A stretch of DNA of 64,000 nt from Acetobacter malorum (GTDB lineage Bacteria > Pseudomonadota > Alphaproteobacteria > Acetobacterales > Acetobacteraceae), in NCBI RefSeq assembly GCF_001580615.1, contig NZ_LHZC01000056.1:124001-188000 (forward strand), given 5' to 3'. Under the pieces are notes generated by a model that was not told the DNA's origin, made no database searches, and saw only the letters and a program-made list of their open reading frames with translations. A program made the translations under genes and the position numbers. This document shows, piece after piece, positions 16,552-24,966 of the stretch (within the stretch, counting starts at the first letter, position 1; every line of letters begins with the position of its first letter).

Positions 16552-18003
16552 CTAATCCCCTACGGCTGTTTTGAGGTCGACAACATTGGTCAGCAGCTCT
16601 GCATGTGTCCGGGCCAGATTTGCTGCGCTCTCATTTTCAGAGAGAGAGGCAGTCAGCAGCTCTTTTTGTGAAATATCACCATGCTGGTAACGTTTCTGAA
16701 GAATAGCCATGCGTGTTTTTTCACGATCAAAAAGAGAAAACTGTCTCTGATACTGTGATCTAAATACGTTTCCCCGAGATAAAAGATTTTCAATTTCAAC
16801 CCACGCATTCAAAACAACGCTTTGATACGACAGGCCTGCACTCCGTTGCTCAGAATGGCGGAGTTCAAGCTGGCGAGACAGTCGCCCCCCATTAAAAATC
16901 GGGAGTGAAAGCGTGGGGCCAAAAGAGGTATTGCGTGCATTCCACCCCAGTTCAGCAACAGTCAGGGCATCAAGGCTAATCTGCCCGGTTAAAGTAATCT
17001 GTGGGTAGAAATCAGCCTGTGCCATGCCAATCGTCGCTGTAGCAGCATGCAGACGGGCTTCTGCTGCCCGAATATCCGGGCGCTTTCTGGCCATATCCGA
17101 TGGAATGCCAGTAGAAACCTCTGGAATTTTTACATCAAGAAGGCTTGCGGGCTTCGCCAGTTCGGGCATTTCTGCATCAGGCCGCCCTGCGGCAAGCACC
17201 GCCAGAGCCCGATGCAGGGCGGCCTGCTGCGCGGCAAGCTCCTCTTTTTCACCGAGACCCGTCTGGTAGAGACTTTGCTGCTTTTCCAGATCAACACTCG
17301 CAAGAAGACCGCGTGCCTGAACCGCCTCCGCTATGGCGAGAAGTTGCTTCGCACGGTCCAGCGCTTTGTCTGCTCTGTTCAGGCGATCTGAAACCCACAG
17401 CCATTGGAAATAGGTTCTTGCCAGTTCAGCCTGTGTCGAAAGATGCATGGCCTCCATATCGGCCCGCACAGCAGAGAGTTCTGCCTTTGCCGCTTCCTGC
17501 AGACGGCGCTGCCGGCCCCAAAGATCAAGCTCCCATGACGCAACTGCACCGATACTGTAATTTGTATAAGAGACCCCCTCAGGTTCATGTAACCCCGCTT
17601 CTGGAGAAAGACCCAGAAGAGGCTGCAAAACCTGCCCTACCCCCGCTGTTCCAAGACGCTCATGCGTGTAGGACGCCTGTCCATTCAGGGATGGCAGGCT
17701 TTCAGCCGATGCAGCGCGCCGTTGTATTCTGGCAGATCTGATCCGTTCGCGGGCCAGCGCCATATCAAGATTTCCGTTTTCCGCGCGCCGCATGAGGCTA
17801 TTCAGCACGGGATGGTTGAAAGCAGCCCACCATGGCGCAGAGGATGGCTGCGGCGCAGCTGTCGTCACAGCATTTTGCCAATGATCCGGCAGAGGTGGTT
17901 TGGGGCGCACAAAATCTGGCCCCATGGTGCATCCCGCCACCGCGAACAACGCAGGAAACAGGAGGATGCAAATTCTGCAAGAAGGAAAGCGCTTTTCAGA
18001 CAT
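16552..18003 (-). CDS. RND efflux outer-membrane lipoprotein, NodT/OprM family
   Basis: The TolC-like channel of a tripartite efflux pump. A lipobox (LFAVAGC) follows a hydrophobic signal segment, and the Cys would become the acylated first residue. 'MGPDFVRPKPPLPDHW' is the usual start of mature NodT-family proteins. The two repeated outer-membrane efflux domains include 'RARIRSARIQRRAASAESLP'-type and 'KRPDIRAAEARLHAATATIG' segments. The ATG at 18003 is chosen because it overlaps the pump-gene stop (ATGTCTGA) and places the signal peptide at the N-terminus; the frame is open to 18039. It is the last gene of the tetR-SMR-RND operon. Confidence 0.9.
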   Translation of the reverse strand: MSEKRFPSCRICILLFPALFAVAGCTMGPDFVRPKPPLPDHWQNAVTTAAPQPSSAPWWAAFNHPVLNSLMRRAENGNLDMALARERIRSARIQRRAASAESLPSLNGQASYTHERLGTAGVGQVLQPLLGLSPEAGLHEPEGVSYTNYSIGAVASWELDLWGRQRRLQEAAKAELSAVRADMEAMHLSTQAELARTYFQWLWVSDRLNRADKALDRAKQLLAIAEAVQARGLLASVDLEKQQSLYQTGLGEKEELAAQQAALHRALAVLAAGRPDAEMPELAKPASLLDVKIPEVSTGIPSDMARKRPDIRAAEARLHAATATIGMAQADFYPQITLTGQISLDALTVAELGWNARNTSFGPTLSLPIFNGGRLSRQLELRHSEQRSAGLSYQSVVLNAWVEIENLLSRGNVFRSQYQRQFSLFDREKTRMAILQKRYQHGDISQKELLTASLSENESAANLARTHAELLTNVVDLKTAVGD

Positions 18004-21000
18004 GAGCAGATACGCCCTGCACCGGCACATTACGGTCAAACAAAACAGCGTAAAACGCGGGGACAGCGATCAGTGTCAGCACTGTTCCACCAACAAGACC
18101 GCCAATCATGACAATAGCCATTGGTCCCCAGAACACATTGAAGCTCAGGGGAATAAACGCCAGAACAGCAGCCACAGCCGTCAGGCAGACAGGACGTGTG
18201 CGTGTTAAGGTCGCATCAATAATAGCGTCATGCAGGGACATATTATTGCTATGATTGAACTGGATCTGGTCAACCAGCAGGATTGTATTGCGCATAATCA
18301 TGCCAGCGAGCGCAATGAGCCCCAGCAACGCCACAAAGCCAAATGGAGCGCCTGTCATCAGCAGGCCACATACCATCCCAATCAGACCAAGGGGAGCTGA
18401 AAACAGCACAAGCAGAGAACGGCTGAAGCTTTGCAACTGGATCATCAGAACCAGAAGCATCAGGCCGCCTGTTAGGGGAAGAAACGCGAAAATCGCGCTA
18501 TCGGCCGTTGAGGAAAGCTCTACGTCTCCCCCCGTTTCAAGTCTGTAGCCTGCCGGGAGTCTCTTACGCAGAGTTTCTATTGCTGGCGTTGCACGCTGCA
18601 CCACTGTCGCTGGCTGGAGGCCCGTAGCAACGCCTGACTGAACGGTCATGCAAAGTTCACCATTTCTCTGCCAGAGGATCGGAAAGTCCGTCGCTACCCG
18701 TACGGTTCCAATCTGACTGAGCGGCACAACTGCGGCTCCCGTTACAATAGGCAGATTTTCCCACAAACCGGGATCAGAACGCACAGCACGGGAGGCGCGT
18801 ACCAGGACCGGAATGTGATGGTGCCCATCGGGAATATCACCAGCAACCTCTCCGGAAATGGCAGCCTGAAACTGTGCAGCAACGCTGGCGCGGTCTGTCT
18901 GAAAATACGCCAGTTTTTCCGGCTCGGCTTCAAAAGTCAGGGTCGGTGTCCGGTTTCCCCAATCTGCCTGCACAGAGACAGTGCCTTCGGTATCCCGCAA
19001 AATCGCGTTAACCTCCTGAGCAACTGAGCGCAGCGTTTCGGGGGCCGGGCCTATAATGCGATACTGCACCGGAAAATCCGCAGTTGGCCCCAGAGACAAG
19101 CGCTGGACATGCAGGTGAACGCCTACGGGAAGAGACATCGCTTCAATCTGGTGGATGAGATCTTCTCGCGCCGTCAGGTCCTGTGCGACCAGAAGGAGTA
19201 TGGCGTGCGCAGCACTCGGCGTGGCCGGGGCATAAGGAAGATAAAAGCGCGGGGCGCCATCCCCAATATGCGCTTCCATGTGCCGTAGCGCAGTGCTCCC
19301 AGCAAGCCGCTTTTCCAAAATACGAACCGTCCCATCGGTTTCCCCCGGAGCCGTCCCGGGTGGCATCGCCACGTCCACAATGACTTCCGGACGATCCGAC
19401 TGCGGGAAAAACTGCTGGTCAACAAACACAAATCCAACACACGCCAATATCAGCAGCAGGACAGTGCCCCCTGCTACAGCTTTCTTGTACCGCAGGCTGG
19501 TCCCAAGGATGAGGCGCAGCATGGTCGTGACACCATGCTCATAAGAGACCGACCTATGTTTTTTCGGCTCAGGCAGAAGATGAACACCCAGAAAAGGGAT
19601 GAAGACCACCGCGACAATCCAGCTGAAGAGTAGTGCTGCACCACTGACCCAGAAAATCTCGCCGGCATATTCACCAGTTGTCGACTGAGCCAGACCAACC
19701 GGCAGAAAGCTGAGAACCGTCAGAACTGTGCCTGTCAGCATCGGGAAAGCCGTGTGGCTCCACGCGAAGGATGCAGCTTCTTCCCGGCTACGCCCCTGTT
19801 CCAGCTGCACTACCATCGCTTCAATACTGATGATGGCATCATCCACCAAAAGCCCGAGCGAGAGGATGAGCGCTCCAAGAGAAATACGGTCCAGCCCGAT
19901 ATGCTCCATACCCATATAGAGACTGACGCCAGCCAGCGTCAGCGGGACGGAACAGGCCACAATAATCCCGGCTTTCCAGCCCAGACTGACAAAAGCCACC
20001 AGAAGAACAACACTCAGAGCCACCACAAACTTGATCAGAAACGTATTCACCGCTTCCCGGATCACGCTGCTCTGGTCCTCAACTTGCGTCAGCTTCATAC
20101 CTGCGGGAAGTTCTGCCGACGCGGCTGCCTTTTGAAGCGCCTTGCCCAACGTAAGCCCATCTGCGCCGTCAGCCATTGCGACCGCAATGACAACCGCGGG
20201 CTTCCCGCCATAGCGGATTAGCGAAGGCGCAGGATCTGCGTAGTCACGACTGACCTGCGCAATATCTCTGACGCGCACAGTGCCGGAATGGCCTGCTATC
20301 GGCGTATTTTCCACCGATCGGACGCCATCAAGGGCTCCGGAAACATTCAGGGGAACAACGGTCGTAAAATCCACCGCACCACCAGAAGCGAGCCCTGATC
20401 GGCTCTGCAACGATCTGGCGATCTGATCGAGACTTATGCCTCTCGCGGCACTCTGTTGCGGATCAATATCGACAGTAATCTGCTGAGGAATTTCACCGCT
20501 AATCTGGACTTTACCCACGCCATGAACGGTCTGAAAAATCTTCTTCAAATATTCAGATGTCTTTATAAGTTCAGCGTTTTCTCCACCAGTTAGCGCAAAC
20601 ACGTACCCATAGACATCCGCATAATCATCATTAGCCGCAAGAGCTACTCCGGACGGTAAGCTGGGACCAAGATCAGATAACTTGTTACGGATCTTCTGCC
20701 AGATACCCGGAACACGTTCCTTTCTCTCATCGTCCTTGAGAAAAACCTGCGTTACACAAGCTGCCGGAATACAATAGGTGCTGAGAATATCTATGGCTTC
20801 AACATCACGCAGGCCCTGTTCAAGCGGCTCGGCAACTTGCCTTTGCATTTGCTGAGCACTTGCCCCCGGCCACTGTACTGAAACGATCATATTTTTGAGG
20901 GTAAAAGCCGGGTCTTCTGCGCGGCCAAGATGGAAAAACCCGTATCCCCCGGCAAGAAACAAACAGGCCATCATGAAGCTGACAAGTGCTGGGTACCCGA

Positions 21001-21034
21001 CAGCCCACCGTGAGACGTTGAAACGCTCCATCAT
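17996..21034 (-). CDS. RND multidrug efflux pump, inner-membrane subunit (AcrB family)
   Basis: A 1012-aa proton-driven RND transporter with two large periplasmic loops and 12 expected membrane helices. The proton-relay Asp pair is in 'GLLVDDAIISIEA' (about residues 400-412). The tenth-helix motif reads 'GMIMRNTILLVDQIQ', with Arg where AcrB has Lys940, as in several HAE-type subgroups. The start overlaps the adaptor-gene stop by one base and the stop overlaps the outer-membrane gene start. As a pump without plasmid or metal-type (HME) features, it is most likely for drugs, solvents or plant-derived compounds. Confidence 0.92.
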   Translation of the reverse strand: MMERFNVSRWAVGYPALVSFMMACLFLAGGYGFFHLGRAEDPAFTLKNMIVSVQWPGASAQQMQRQVAEPLEQGLRDVEAIDILSTYCIPAACVTQVFLKDDERKERVPGIWQKIRNKLSDLGPSLPSGVALAANDDYADVYGYVFALTGGENAELIKTSEYLKKIFQTVHGVGKVQISGEIPQQITVDIDPQQSAARGISLDQIARSLQSRSGLASGGAVDFTTVVPLNVSGALDGVRSVENTPIAGHSGTVRVRDIAQVSRDYADPAPSLIRYGGKPAVVIAVAMADGADGLTLGKALQKAAASAELPAGMKLTQVEDQSSVIREAVNTFLIKFVVALSVVLLVAFVSLGWKAGIIVACSVPLTLAGVSLYMGMEHIGLDRISLGALILSLGLLVDDAIISIEAMVVQLEQGRSREEAASFAWSHTAFPMLTGTVLTVLSFLPVGLAQSTTGEYAGEIFWVSGAALLFSWIVAVVFIPFLGVHLLPEPKKHRSVSYEHGVTTMLRLILGTSLRYKKAVAGGTVLLLILACVGFVFVDQQFFPQSDRPEVIVDVAMPPGTAPGETDGTVRILEKRLAGSTALRHMEAHIGDGAPRFYLPYAPATPSAAHAILLLVAQDLTAREDLIHQIEAMSLPVGVHLHVQRLSLGPTADFPVQYRIIGPAPETLRSVAQEVNAILRDTEGTVSVQADWGNRTPTLTFEAEPEKLAYFQTDRASVAAQFQAAISGEVAGDIPDGHHHIPVLVRASRAVRSDPGLWENLPIVTGAAVVPLSQIGTVRVATDFPILWQRNGELCMTVQSGVATGLQPATVVQRATPAIETLRKRLPAGYRLETGGDVELSSTADSAIFAFLPLTGGLMLLVLMIQLQSFSRSLLVLFSAPLGLIGMVCGLLMTGAPFGFVALLGLIALAGMIMRNTILLVDQIQFNHSNNMSLHDAIIDATLTRTRPVCLTAVAAVLAFIPLSFNVFWGPMAIVMIGGLVGGTVLTLIAVPAFYAVLFDRNVPVQGVSAHV

Positions 21035-22128
21035 CAGCGTTCACTCACCTGACTGACACACTGAACGGCCTGATCCTGATGGAACGACGCATCCCCATTG
21101 GTGACAATCCGTTCGCTGGTGGTCAGCCCTTCAACTAATGCATCTGCCCCTCTTAACCCGGCAATCCGTACGCGCCGCAGAACAAGATGGGGCTCCTGCC
21201 CTTCTGTCACACCCCAAAGATGTGCATGCGTCTGGTCTTCAGAAACCAAAGCTGTAAGCGGCACCCGCGCCACATGGGACACCTCATGCGGCGCAAGACT
21301 AACCGTGACGAGACTGTTGACGGACACGGAAAGCGGATGCTCCAGCCGAAGTTTCACATCCTGCGTCTGACTTGCCTCATCAACAGCGCCAATTTCTCTA
21401 ATAACGGCGTGAACGGATGGGTCATTCAGGCTAGCAGGTACACTCACCTCAGTCGCGTCCCCAACAGCCCACGATGAGGAGGCAGGAACCTTAAAGTGAG
21501 CTTCAGGCACCCCTGCGGCTATCCGAATGATTTCACTCCCGGCCCCCACAAGGCTACCCGGAATGCCCGTGACGCTGATAACCCGACCATCTTCGGGAGC
21601 CCGAATTCTGGTTTCAGCAACCTGAATCTGAGTCTGTGCCAAAGCAGCAAGGGCTGATTTGTATTTTCCTTGAGCCAGCCGCCAGGAAGACGCACGCTCC
21701 TCGACCGTTCCAGAGGACAGTCCCCCTATCGCGTCCAGTCCTCGACTTCTTTTATAGGTTGCTGCGGCCTGATTAAGTTCGGCGCGGGCAGCATCAATCT
21801 CGCCCTGAGCCTGAGCTGCCACCTCCAGCAGAAGTCTGTCTTCAAATACAGCCAGAACATCACCCTGATGAACATATTGGCCGCTGATAACAGAGACTGC
21901 TGTAAGGCGCCCGGCCTGCGTTGGAGCAAGAGGAATACTTCTGCTTGCTTCATAATGCCCAACAAAGACTGCCTTCTCTGGAGATGCGTCCTGCACTTTA
22001 AGAACCTGCACAGCAGGAAGAGACACATGCTTTACCGGCGACGATGTCGGCTTACAGCCCAAAAGGCATGATGCCGCAAACAAAGGCAGCACCCTTTTCA
22101 GGATGTCTGAACAGGTTCGACAAGACAT
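21034..22128 (-). CDS. RND efflux periplasmic adaptor lipoprotein (membrane fusion protein)
   Basis: A 364-aa adaptor. A short signal with the lipobox ASCLLGC anchors it to the inner membrane. The lipoyl halves appear as 'LAPTQAGRLTAVSVISGQYVH' and 'TRIRAPEDGRVISVTGIPGS', flanking a helical hairpin (about residues 100-165), and the beta-barrel and membrane-proximal domains follow. The layout is AcrA/MexA-like. It links the inner-membrane pump to the NodT-type channel encoded two genes on. It follows the SMR gene after 33 bases. Confidence 0.9.
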   Translation of the reverse strand: MSCRTCSDILKRVLPLFAASCLLGCKPTSSPVKHVSLPAVQVLKVQDASPEKAVFVGHYEASRSIPLAPTQAGRLTAVSVISGQYVHQGDVLAVFEDRLLLEVAAQAQGEIDAARAELNQAAATYKRSRGLDAIGGLSSGTVEERASSWRLAQGKYKSALAALAQTQIQVAETRIRAPEDGRVISVTGIPGSLVGAGSEIIRIAAGVPEAHFKVPASSSWAVGDATEVSVPASLNDPSVHAVIREIGAVDEASQTQDVKLRLEHPLSVSVNSLVTVSLAPHEVSHVARVPLTALVSEDQTHAHLWGVTEGQEPHLVLRRVRIAGLRGADALVEGLTTSERIVTNGDASFHQDQAVQCVSQVSER

Positions 22129-22161
22129 GATGATTTCCGAAAGTAAAGGCAGAATTTATTT

Positions 22162-22479
22162 TCACTGCGGAGCCGCAATAACCGAAATACCTACCAAAAC
22201 AAGAAGTATTCCGGCGGCCTGATGCCCATTAAGCTGGTCCCGGAAGTAAATCCACCCTGCAAGATTAGCTAACACAATAGAAAGACCAGCCGAACCTGCA
22301 TAGACAATGCCCATAGGAACAAGGCGAAGAGACAAAGTAAGAAATATAAAGGATGAGATATAGCCTACTACCATGACGAGTGTGGGAAGAACTCTGGTGA
22401 AATCCAGAGCTTCTTTTTGCGCTGCAGTAGCCACAACCTCTGAAAGCACCGTCATGAAGATAAAGAAATATCCTCGCAT
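22162..22479 (-). CDS. Small multidrug resistance (SMR) family transporter
   Basis: A 105-aa, four-helix SMR protein. The membrane-embedded Glu14 that binds both proton and cation substrates is present (LSEVVAT). Position 63, a conserved Trp in EmrE and needed for polyaromatic-cation export, is Ser here (VYAGSAGLS), so the substrate range may differ from EmrE. The start is two bases after the tetR stop. Its position between a tetR gene and a full RND tripartite pump is unusual and suggests that all respond to the same inducer. Confidence 0.85.
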   Translation of the reverse strand: MRGYFFIFMTVLSEVVATAAQKEALDFTRVLPTLVMVVGYISSFIFLTLSLRLVPMGIVYAGSAGLSIVLANLAGWIYFRDQLNGHQAAGILLVLVGISVIAAPQ

Positions 22480-22480
22480 T

Positions 22481-23056
22481 TTAGCGCGCTTTCTCCGGAG
22501 GCTGCGTTAACTGCGCCATCAGGTTCTGGAGATTGTCCCGGGTGTTCTGGTCCAGAATATCAGCTTCCAGAATATCCCAGAGAGAAAGACCATCAGCAGC
22601 CATACAGGCGAGCAACAGCGCTGGCGTCATACCATCAAACAGGCCAACAGACCGGATAACGCTCCAGTAATGCTGTATCCATTCCTGACTGAGCTGTGGG
22701 TCAATCAACATAGCCGCCAGCAGATGGCGAATGATGACGGGCGTCTCATGAGTACCAACCTGATTGAGCCCAATATAAGCCCGCGCAGCACGGCCAAACT
22801 CGATAGGATCCTTCTGCATCGACGCCAGAATTTCCTGCTTAAACAGATCCATCTCACGCATAAACAGACCGTCAAGCAGGGCTTTTTTGTTTGGAAAATG
22901 GTGCAGCAAGCCGCCTTTACTGACGTTTGCCTCTTTTGCCACCAGTTCGAGTGTAAAAGCCTGAATACCATTCGTGACGAGTATCCGCCCTGCTGCATTA
23001 AGCAGATCGTTTTTCACTACATCGGGTTTGTTGACGCGCTTTGGTTTCCTGTTCAT
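22481..23056 (-). CDS. TetR-family transcriptional repressor of the efflux operon
   Basis: A 191-aa TetR regulator. The helix-turn-helix is within 'AFTLELVAKEANVSKGGLLHHF' and 'PNKKALLDGLF' (about residues 33-65), followed by an all-helical ligand-binding domain of the TetR_C type. It is the first gene of the operon continuing into SMR and RND genes. A palindrome lies in its own promoter, so autorepression and drug-induced release are expected. By spacing, transcription would begin within one or two bases of the ATG, which would give a leaderless or nearly leaderless mRNA. Confidence 0.9.
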   Translation of the reverse strand: MNRKPKRVNKPDVVKNDLLNAAGRILVTNGIQAFTLELVAKEANVSKGGLLHHFPNKKALLDGLFMREMDLFKQEILASMQKDPIEFGRAARAYIGLNQVGTHETPVIIRHLLAAMLIDPQLSQEWIQHYWSVIRSVGLFDGMTPALLLACMAADGLSLWDILEADILDQNTRDNLQNLMAQLTQPPEKAR

Positions 23057-23063
23057 GAAAACT

Positions 23064-23092
23064 CACATACCGTCTGGACGGTATGTTTTCAA
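23064..23092 (-). promoter_or_regulatory. Promoter with embedded TetR operator for tetR-SMR-RND operon
   Basis: On the minus strand, TTGAAA (23087-23092) and TATGTG (23064-23069) are 17 bases apart as -35 and -10 boxes. The palindrome ACATACCGTC-CA-GACGGTATGT (23065-23086; 10-bp arms, 2-base centre) fills this spacer. A repressor bound there would block RNA polymerase. The start codon at 23056 is only about 8 bases from the -10 box. Confidence 0.8.
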
Positions 23093-23606
23093 GGGAAAGA
23101 ATAAGGACGTGCCGAAATATCTCGCGTCAGACAAAACTGGCACCCTCACCCGTTGCAGAAATCGGGGGAAAGCGCATTCAGGCAGATTTGAATGCGACCT
23201 TGGCAGAGATGGGAGCAGTGGCTCATAATGACTGGATATGCCTACACAGAACACGCCCATGAGGCTAGAAATCCTAACTCTGCAATAAATCCTTATACTT
23301 GCAACGACACTAAGCGGAAGCTCTCATAGCGCCTGACATTTGAAGTTCTACTTCTCACCTGCTGCATGATTGCCTTCCTCTATCTTGTAATAGAGGAGCT
23401 TTTGACGGAAGCCCATGAAAAACCTGACACGCCAGCTTTTGCCACAATGTTTTTCACAGGTTTCCTAGTTCTTTTGCGTCTCGAGGTTATATAAAAATCC
23501 TGAGAGCTATTCCTTTAATTATCCTGCTTTGTAACAATGCCTCTTACCTTTCGACCAGCAGGCTCTCTATCAGTCGCACGAAAATACCGGCCAAGCCCCA
23601 ACGCTT
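23087..23606. other. Long intergenic stretch with gene remnant
   Basis: Apart from the -35 box of the tetR promoter at its left edge and the ZIP remnant in the middle, I see no open gene, RNA gene or clear repeat here. It is the most degenerate-looking segment of the window. Confidence 0.5.
23327..23494 (+). pseudogene. Remnant of a ZIP-family metal transporter (C-terminal end)
   Basis: An in-frame stretch of about 55 codons reads 'MIAFLYLVIEELLTEAHEKP' then 'DTPAFATMFFTGFLVLLRLE' and stops. This matches the last two membrane segments and the metal-binding 'EELxxEAHE' loop of ZIP zinc/iron permeases. A stop at 23327-23329 closes the frame upstream, and no earlier ZIP segments are intact, although 'LATTLSGSSHSA' in another frame just before may be a frameshifted piece. 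It is therefore read as a decayed gene tail. It fills part of the 520-base gap between the tetR promoter and an MFS gene. Confidence 0.55.
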
Positions 23607-24875
23607 CTACACAGAAACAGATTTCCGCCGGGTTAATACCTGAATAAGCAACCATGCGAGCATATAAGCACTGCCGCAAACAATAAACAAAACATAATAC
23701 CCTGTATTAATGTTATTTATAGACCTGTAGTGATCGAGAATAATTCCAATAAATACAGGGAAAAGCATTCCTCCTATAGAACCAGCCATTCCTCCAATCC
23801 CCTGCACTGATGCGATCATGCTCTTGGAAAAATAGTCAGCAGGCATAGAATAGATATTAGCTGACCAACCCTGATGCGCAGCGGCAGCAACGCTCAGCAG
23901 GCCAACCATCCCCCACATGGTCCCAACCTGCGCTGAAAAACACAGAGGGATAACCAGCAGCGCCATCATCAACATGGTAAAGCGCCGTGCATTTGCAACT
24001 TTCCAGCCACGGCCAATCAGAAAAGAAGAAATCCAGCCCCCGCCCACGCTCCCGACAGATGTCGAGCAATAAACAGCCATCAGCGGAAATCCAAGATGCT
24101 GGAGGTCAAGATGGTATCTGTCAGAAAAATAAGAAGGCAACCAGAAAAGAATAAAAAACCAGATTGGATCTGTCATGAATTTGCCAAGAGCAAAGGCCCA
24201 TGTCTCTTTCAATTTCAGAAGATCAATCCAACGTCCTTTAAATTCCGGCATTTCGGCAACACCTGAATCGTGAGCAATATAGTCTCGCTCCTTAGGTGAC
24301 AGGCGTGCTGTTTCCTCCGGCAGGCGGTAAATACGTAGCCAGATGAGCAACCAGACAAAGCCCGAAAGGCCCGTAATAATAAAAGCCGCCTGCCATCCAT
24401 ATTTAACCGCAAGCCATGGCACTGTGGCTGGCGCCATGATGGCACCAATACTTGTTCCTGCTGTGACAATTCCAACAGCCAAAGAACGTTCCACAGAAGG
24501 GAACCACTCCGAGACAGCCTTCAGAGCCGATGGAAAATTCCCGGACTCTCCAAACCCAAGCAGACCACGCACTGCCGCGAAAGTTGCCGTTCCCCCTACA
24601 AAAGCGTGGCTGATTGATGCAATGCTCCATATAAACATACAGAAGGCATAGCCCAGTCGTGTGCCAATTTTGTCAATCAATTTTCCAAAGGATACAAAAC
24701 CCACTGCGTAGCAAGCCTGAAAAACAATAACCAGATAACTGTAATCTTTTTCGCTCCAGTTGAATTTCTGTTCCAGAAGCGGTTTGAGCAAACTGAGAAC
24801 CTGACGGTCCACATAGTTAATCGTTGTTGCCGCAAAAAGAAGTCCGCATATTATCCAGCGATATTTACCAACCAT
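23607..24875 (-). CDS. MFS transporter, anion:cation symporter family (hexuronate/glucarate type)
   Basis: A 12-helix carrier of the ACS family (ExuT, GudP, DgoT relatives). 'TTINYVDRQVLSLLKPLLEQ' in the first helix and loop and 'RGLLGFGESGNFPSALKAVSE' in the fourth-helix region are diagnostic for sugar-acid and organic-anion transporters. The ATG at 24875 is chosen because GGAGG lies five bases upstream; the frame also opens at 24911. The porin gene ends 91 bases upstream, so outer- and inner-membrane uptake may be linked. A hexuronate, aldonate or similar anion is the likely cargo. Confidence 0.85.
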   Translation of the reverse strand: MVGKYRWIICGLLFAATTINYVDRQVLSLLKPLLEQKFNWSEKDYSYLVIVFQACYAVGFVSFGKLIDKIGTRLGYAFCMFIWSIASISHAFVGGTATFAAVRGLLGFGESGNFPSALKAVSEWFPSVERSLAVGIVTAGTSIGAIMAPATVPWLAVKYGWQAAFIITGLSGFVWLLIWLRIYRLPEETARLSPKERDYIAHDSGVAEMPEFKGRWIDLLKLKETWAFALGKFMTDPIWFFILFWLPSYFSDRYHLDLQHLGFPLMAVYCSTSVGSVGGGWISSFLIGRGWKVANARRFTMLMMALLVIPLCFSAQVGTMWGMVGLLSVAAAAHQGWSANIYSMPADYFSKSMIASVQGIGGMAGSIGGMLFPVFIGIILDHYRSINNINTGYYVLFIVCGSAYMLAWLLIQVLTRRKSVSV

Positions 24876-24966
24876 CACGACCTCCGGTTTTTCTTCTTGT
24901 AGGAGATGCAAAATGTCTGAGTGCTTGCACAGACTTCTCGCGCGTAAGTATTAAGGCAGGCGCATT

